The position numbers were made by a program, and so were the translations under genes. The notes under the pieces are model-generated. The model did no database searches. It saw only the letters and a list, made by a program, of their open reading frames with translations, and was not told the origin of the DNA. This document shows, piece by piece, positions 8,201-10,098 of a DNA stretch of 10,098 bases; the first letter of the stretch is position 1, and every line of letters begins with the position of its first letter. Source of the DNA: Clostridium sp. UBA6640 (GTDB lineage: Bacteria > Bacillota > Clostridia > Clostridiales > Clostridiaceae); contig NZ_DKLM01000028.1 of the NCBI RefSeq assembly GCF_002455975.1, positions 3,742 to 13,839 of the forward strand, in the 5' to 3' direction.

Positions 8201-8738
8201 TTCCCCCTCTTATTGAAAATTGGCCTTTTGTTTCAACTGCTTCACTTCTCTCATAACCACATTGAATAAGCTTTTCACTTAATTCCCTAATATCTACTAT
8301 ATCTCCTACCTTTAAAGAAAATATATAATCCTTAAATAAGTCTACTGGAGTATACACAGCTAATAGTGACTCTATAGAGGCTACTATTATCTTAGGTCCA
8401 TCTTCTAGCATCTTTTTAAATATTTTAAGACGTTCCCATCTTAGATCTCCAGAAATAGCATCAATATTATAAAAAACCACTTCCCTAGTCGGAAAATAAT
8501 ACACATCATTTAAATAAAAACTTAAATCCTCACAAATATTTTTTGCTTCTACATCATTGTGAGTAACTATAAGGATTTTTTTGTTTACCTCCTCATAAAT
8601 TCCATTTATTAAATAGCTTTTTGCAGATTCAGAAACTCCGTAAATACCTATAGGAAAATTATTCCTTTCAATACTTTTTGAGATTTCTCTAAATTCTTCG
8701 CTACGTCTTAATGGCATCATAAGTCCATTTAGTCTCAA
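5208..8738 (-). CDS. mfd: Transcription-repair coupling factor Mfd
   Basis: A DNA translocase that binds RNA polymerase stalled at DNA damage, pushes it off and recruits UvrA for nucleotide excision repair. From the TTG start the protein has 1176 residues, normal for the family. The N-terminal third is the UvrB-like region (RGGILDIFPP at 177-186). The CarD-like RNA-polymerase-interaction domain spans about 500-562 (LGDYVVHANHGVGVY). The RecG-like SF2 motor follows: Walker A GDVGYGKT at 655-662, DEEQ box at 756-759, TATPIP at 782-787 and motif VI QLRGRVGR at 925-932. The TRG translocation motif (FKIAMRDLEIRGAGNIMG) lies at about 970-987, and the C-terminal inhibitory TRCF domain after about 1015. 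A GTG at 8747 would add three residues, but it lies inside the AGAGGTGAT ribosome site (8743-8751) that correctly spaces the TTG at 8738. It follows pth after about 70 bases with only a weak hairpin between. No motif is broken. Confidence 0.97.
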   Translation of the reverse strand: MRLNGLMMPLRRSEEFREISKSIERNNFPIGIYGVSESAKSYLINGIYEEVNKKILIVTHNDVEAKNICEDLSFYLNDVYYFPTREVVFYNIDAISGDLRWERLKIFKKMLEDGPKIIVASIESLLAVYTPVDLFKDYIFSLKVGDIVDIRELSEKLIQCGYERSEAVETKGQFSIRGGILDIFPPIDALPYRIEFFDDEIDSIRTFNTDTQRSIEKVNTIEIFPAKEIIMTSESLKKAYDNINKDFNNSLLNFNKKKEKEAIERLTSIVNSNVEALKETWSFETIDSYIPYFYENISTFFDYLNDSFVIVDDVQRCNGKLESVYFEFKENYENFLRRGNVLPRQGELLISKEETLQLLENKRVLTIDTIAKSTKILKPRTISSFSQITIHDYHGQLDYLIDDIKDKKDNNYRTVILAGTRTRGERLIDTLRDRGIEASYKDFIDNIELGQVIVTFGNALKGFEYPELKVCVISDKEVFGQSKRKTGRKGNKKGAGKIKSFTELKLGDYVVHANHGVGVYKGINQLEIQGHKKDFLELTYNNGDTLYVPVEQLDLVQKYIGSEGKSPKVNKLGGSEWIKAKNKVKKSIEDIAEDLVKLYAARSQIKGHKYGADTVWQKQFEDEFPYDETPDQLTAIEEIKKDMESHKPMDRLLCGDVGYGKTEVALRAAFKCVMDGKQVAFLVPTTILAEQHYKNMLKRYSDFPLKVEMVSRFRTASQTKTILKSVKEGNVDVLIGTHRILQKDVSIKDLGLLIVDEEQRFGVTHKEKVKSIKKNIDVLTLTATPIPRTLHMSLTGVRDISVIETPPEERYPVQTYVVEFNDQLIRDGIMRELNRDGQVFFVYNRVETIKEMASYLGKLIPEARIAVAHGQMTERELEKIILDFIDYKYDILVCTTIIETGIDIQNTNTMIIYDADKMGLSQLYQLRGRVGRTNRIAYAYFTYMKDKILTEVAEKRLKAIKDFTELGSGFKIAMRDLEIRGAGNIMGSAQHGHMATVGYDLYCRMLEDMIKLIKGDIEKEPIETTAEIKIDAYIPSSYVKDETQKIEVYKKIASIDSYEYMMELQDEIEDRFSDIPPTVYNLMNIAYLRSMAKEIGIIEIKEVKNEILITFENRQNISQNLITGLLDNYIRKITFKMGEVPVVAYKIKEAKKEELLSNLIDLIKYMKELNGKTNNK

Positions 8739-8742
8739 AATT

Positions 8743-8751
8743 ATCACCTCT
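8743..8751 (-). promoter_or_regulatory. Ribosome binding site that sets the mfd start at TTG 8738
   Basis: AGAGGTGAT on the minus strand matches the anti-Shine-Dalgarno sequence well and ends four bases before a TTG at 8738-8736. The in-frame GTG at 8747 is part of this site and cannot be well served by it. The next ATG codons (8720 and 8717) have no comparable site. The resulting start MRLNGLM fits my memory of clostridial Mfd N-termini. Confidence 0.75.
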
Positions 8752-8800
8752 ATACAAATAAAATGGAAATATACCGAATTTTTCTGTAAATGGTTATAAA

Positions 8801-8816
8801 CCTAGCAATAGCTAGG
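8801..8816 (-). terminator. Weak hairpin at the end of pth
   Basis: CCTAGC (8801-8806) pairs with GCTAGG (8811-8816) over an AATA loop, and the pth stop TAG (8812-8814) lies in the stem. On the minus strand only TTTATAA follows, so it is a poor terminator. It may attenuate transcription or protect the 3' end while letting polymerase read through into mfd. Confidence 0.4.
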
Positions 8817-9375
8817 CTTTAATCCCATTAAACTTATTCATAGCTTCAGCAATTCCATTAATTATTATAGTTTCTATAGCTTGAACACTTGGTTCAAAGG
8901 TCTTCTCCAATAGTTCTCTTTCTTCTTTTGAAAACTTTCCTAAAACATGATCTACTAGATCATATTTTGGTTGTCCAACCCCCATCTTGATTCTAGGAAA
9001 AACTTCTGTTGAAAGATGTGAAATTATATTTTTAATTCCATTATGCCCTCCCGCACTACCTTTAGTCCTAATTCTTATAGTGCCAATATCAAGACTTATA
9101 TCATCATAAACAACTATGACATTATCATTAGGAATTTTATAAAAATCGCATACTTCTCTAACACTTTCCCCACTTAAATTCATAAAAGTTTGAGGTTTTA
9201 ACACTATTACCTTTTCTCCATTTATTGTTGTCTCACCATATATACCTTTAAATTTTATCCTATTAATAGAAATATTATGCTTTTCTGCAAATAAATCTAT
9301 TACATCAAATCCTACATTATGTCTTGTTTTATCATATTTGTCTCCAGGATTCCCTAGTCCTACTACTAAATACAT
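8812..9375 (-). CDS. pth: Peptidyl-tRNA hydrolase
   Basis: A 187-residue cytoplasmic enzyme that cleaves the ester bond of peptidyl-tRNAs released from stalled ribosomes, recycling tRNA; it is essential in most bacteria. The full set of family residues is present: GLGNPG at 6-11 (Asn9), RHNVGF with catalytic His19, FMNLSG with Asn66, VVYDD with Asp91 and GSAGGHNG with Asn112. These match E. coli Asn10, His20, Asn68, Asp93 and Asn114. The length is normal. The ATG at 9375 has a GGAGGT site five bases upstream. In B. subtilis the ortholog is spoVC, so the link to sporulation loci is old. Between pth and mfd B. subtilis carries fin (yabK), a sigma-F inhibitor; here only 64-73 bases separate the genes and fin is absent. 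A candidate promoter lies about 100 bases upstream, with a strong hairpin in the leader. Confidence 0.97.
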   Translation of the reverse strand: MYLVVGLGNPGDKYDKTRHNVGFDVIDLFAEKHNISINRIKFKGIYGETTINGEKVIVLKPQTFMNLSGESVREVCDFYKIPNDNVIVVYDDISLDIGTIRIRTKGSAGGHNGIKNIISHLSTEVFPRIKMGVGQPKYDLVDHVLGKFSKEERELLEKTFEPSVQAIETIIINGIAEAMNKFNGIKA

Positions 9376-9406
9376 TTAATACCTCCAAAATTCATCTGTC
9401 AGTTCT

Positions 9407-9442
9407 ACAATTGAGAATGGACAATTGACAATTCTCAATTGT
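9407..9442 (-). repeat. 12-bp perfect inverted repeat in the pth leader
   Basis: ACAATTGAGAAT (9407-9418) pairs exactly with ATTCTCAATTGT (9431-9442) around a 12-base loop, GGACAATTGACA, that itself holds the palindrome CAATTG. It ends about 20 bases before the pth ribosome site. Bases 9416-9433 are the inverse copy of the 18-base repeat at 2621-2638. There is no T run, so it is not a terminator; it could be a mobile repeat or a leader structure. Confidence 0.6.
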
Positions 9443-9472
9443 TTAAGTTTGTTCTAGATGGGATACATCTAT

Positions 9473-9502
9473 ATTATACTAAACTAAATATATATAATTG
9501 AA
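9473..9502 (-). promoter_or_regulatory. Candidate sigma-A promoter of pth
   Basis: A perfect -10 box TATAAT (9478-9473) lies about 100 bases upstream of pth. The best -35 at 18-base spacing is TTCAAT (9502-9497), only three of six matches, and there is no TGn extension. A small hairpin (AGATG/CATCT, 9456-9470) would sit at the start of the transcript. Confidence 0.4.
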
Positions 9503-9506
9503 CCTC

Positions 9507-9525
9507 CTACGATTAAAAGTCGTAG
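9507..9525. repeat. Small inverted repeat next to the pth promoter
   Basis: CTACGA (9507-9512) pairs with TCGTAG (9520-9525) over a seven-base gap. It lies immediately upstream of the weak -35 region, where an operator could sit, but no regulator is suggested by the sequence. Confidence 0.35.
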
Positions 9526-9632
9526 AATTCTTGTTACTACTTTATATCTATCCATTTATCATATTAAGGATAACATACTGCCCTTTATTATAATACTACA
9601 AAAATATATTACTACAAAAAAACTGGAAATCC

Positions 9633-9662
9633 TATAAAAATATATTATAGTATATTTTTATA
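9633..9662. repeat. AT-only 12-bp inverted repeat
   Basis: TATAAAAATATA (9633-9644) is the exact reverse complement of TATATTTTTATA (9651-9662), six bases apart. The motif AAAAATATATTA of its left arm is also present about 36 bases upstream (near 9600). The composition makes a chance origin possible. Confidence 0.4.
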
Positions 9663-9748
9663 TAGTTTTACAGTATATATTCTTGCCTTGTATGTAAATA
9701 ATATGCAAAACTCATAGCTTGCCTTTATCAGTTTACAATTCTAGACGT

Positions 9749-9768
9749 TTCTCCGTTGCCACTGAGAA
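9749..9768. repeat. Degenerate hairpin repeat, copy 2
   Basis: TTCTCCGTTGCCACTGAGAA can pair seven of eight stem positions. It matches copy 1 at 2506-2526. Downstream blocks TTTAAA, ATTGCTAG and TAGTTAAAGA (to 9790) occur in the same order after copy 1 (to 2589), with extra bases between them there. That shared order argues for common descent rather than chance. Confidence 0.5.
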
Positions 9769-9813
9769 CTTTTAAATTGCTAGTTAAAGAGCTCTATTAA
9801 AGCAATTATTTAC

Positions 9814-9850
9814 ATGTTAAAAATACAAGAGCTTAAAAGCTCTTGTATTT
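9814..9850 (-). terminator. Rho-independent terminator of the PDZ-protein gene
   Basis: A perfect 13-bp stem, AAATACAAGAGCT (9821-9833) with AGCTCTTGTATTT (9838-9850), has a TAAA loop. On the minus strand the stem ends in TTT and continues with TT, giving a T run of five. It lies 23 bases after the stop codon and separates this gene from pth. Confidence 0.85.
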
Positions 9851-9873
9851 AGTTTAAATTATTAAATTATTTT

Positions 9874-10098
9874 TTAAGATAACATTCTATAGTAGCCTAA
9901 TTCTACATTTATGAATTCTTTCTCACCATTTCTCCATATTTCACATTCCGCAATATGACCTTGTTGTGAAGACCTAAGAATTCTACTTATATCCTCAACC
10001 TCTGTAATCTTTATATCATTTATGCGAGTAATTATGTCTGTAGGCCTTATTCCAGCTTTATAAGCCTCACTATCCTTTAATACATCTCTAACATATAG
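9874..10098 (-). CDS. PDZ-domain protein, probably HtrA/DegP-type serine protease (C-terminal fragment)
   Basis: The last 74 codons of a gene that begins outside the window, ending in TAA at 9876-9874. The fragment reads LYVRDVLKDSEAYKAGIRPT, then DIITRINDIKI and EVEDISRIL. This is the core of a PDZ domain: ligand-binding strand, the S-x-A-x-x-A-G-I-x-x-x-D turn, the I-x-x-I-N strand and the following helix. PDZ domains at the very C-terminus are typical of bacterial HtrA (S1C) serine proteases, which are membrane-anchored or exported and degrade misfolded proteins. The trypsin-like domain with its His-Asp-Ser triad would lie upstream and is not visible. Other PDZ proteins, such as CtpA or RseP types, have further domains after the PDZ, which does not fit. 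The strong terminator after it marks it as the end of a separate unit from pth. Confidence 0.75.
   Translation of the reverse strand, partial: LYVRDVLKDSEAYKAGIRPTDIITRINDIKITEVEDISRILRSSQQGHIAECEIWRNGEKEFINVELGYYRMLS

Larger units (their letters stand above)
9376..9873. other. 498-base gene-free spacer upstream of pth
   Basis: No credible reading frame or tRNA is seen. From the PDZ gene toward pth it holds a strong terminator (9814-9850), a degenerate hairpin repeat (9749-9768), an AT-only 12-bp inverted repeat (9633-9644 with 9651-9662), a small inverted repeat (9507-9525), a candidate promoter (9473-9502) and a 12-bp inverted repeat in the presumed leader (9407-9442). Confidence 0.7.

Noticed and set aside
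1..10098. CRISPR array, insertion sequence, prophage, tRNA or toxin-antitoxin pair
   Set aside because: No regularly spaced repeats, transposase or integrase motifs, cloverleaf-like segments or paired small genes were found on either strand. The window is a conserved housekeeping and sporulation locus.

Overview
This window is AT-rich DNA from an endospore-forming Firmicute, most likely Clostridium sensu stricto or a close relative. That rests on base composition, the sporulation genes spoVT and spoVB, and the gene order pth - mfd - prsA - spoVT - spoVB - mazG, which I recall as typical of clostridia. The matching Bacillus subtilis segment is pth(spoVC) - fin - mfd - spoVT - yabM - yabN. Every gene recognised here is on the minus strand, so transcription runs from high to low coordinates.

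Layout in transcription order: (1) 9874-10098, the C-terminal end of a PDZ-domain protein, probably an HtrA-type serine protease, closed by a strong terminator. (2) A 498-base spacer with a candidate promoter, several inverted repeats and dispersed-repeat remnants. (3) pth, peptidyl-tRNA hydrolase. (4) mfd, the transcription-repair coupling factor, which probably starts at a TTG codon. (5) prsA, a lipoprotein foldase with a GTG start, followed by a perfect 19-bp terminator hairpin. (6) A 542-base spacer ending in a sigma-G-like promoter. (7) spoVT, an AbrB/GAF sporulation regulator, with its stop codon inside its terminator stem. (8) A 584-base spacer with a second, orphan terminator-like hairpin. 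(9) spoVB, a MOP-superfamily lipid flippase, followed after 38 bases by (10) the methyltransferase half of a MazG/YabN protein, which runs off the window in a run of at least 14 A residues.

The genes combine translation quality control (pth), DNA repair (mfd), protein folding outside the membrane (prsA and perhaps the HtrA-like protein) and spore development (spoVT, spoVB). The long spacers and hairpins suggest several transcription units: the PDZ gene alone, pth-mfd, prsA, spoVT, and spoVB-mazG continuing past the edge.

I found no mobile element with a gene, no CRISPR, no tRNA or rRNA, and no convincing undescribed system. The points worth a second look are in the spacers (an orphan hairpin tandem at 2553-2614, degenerate repeat copies shared between two spacers, the pth leader hairpin) and in the poly-A tract at the domain junction of mazG.
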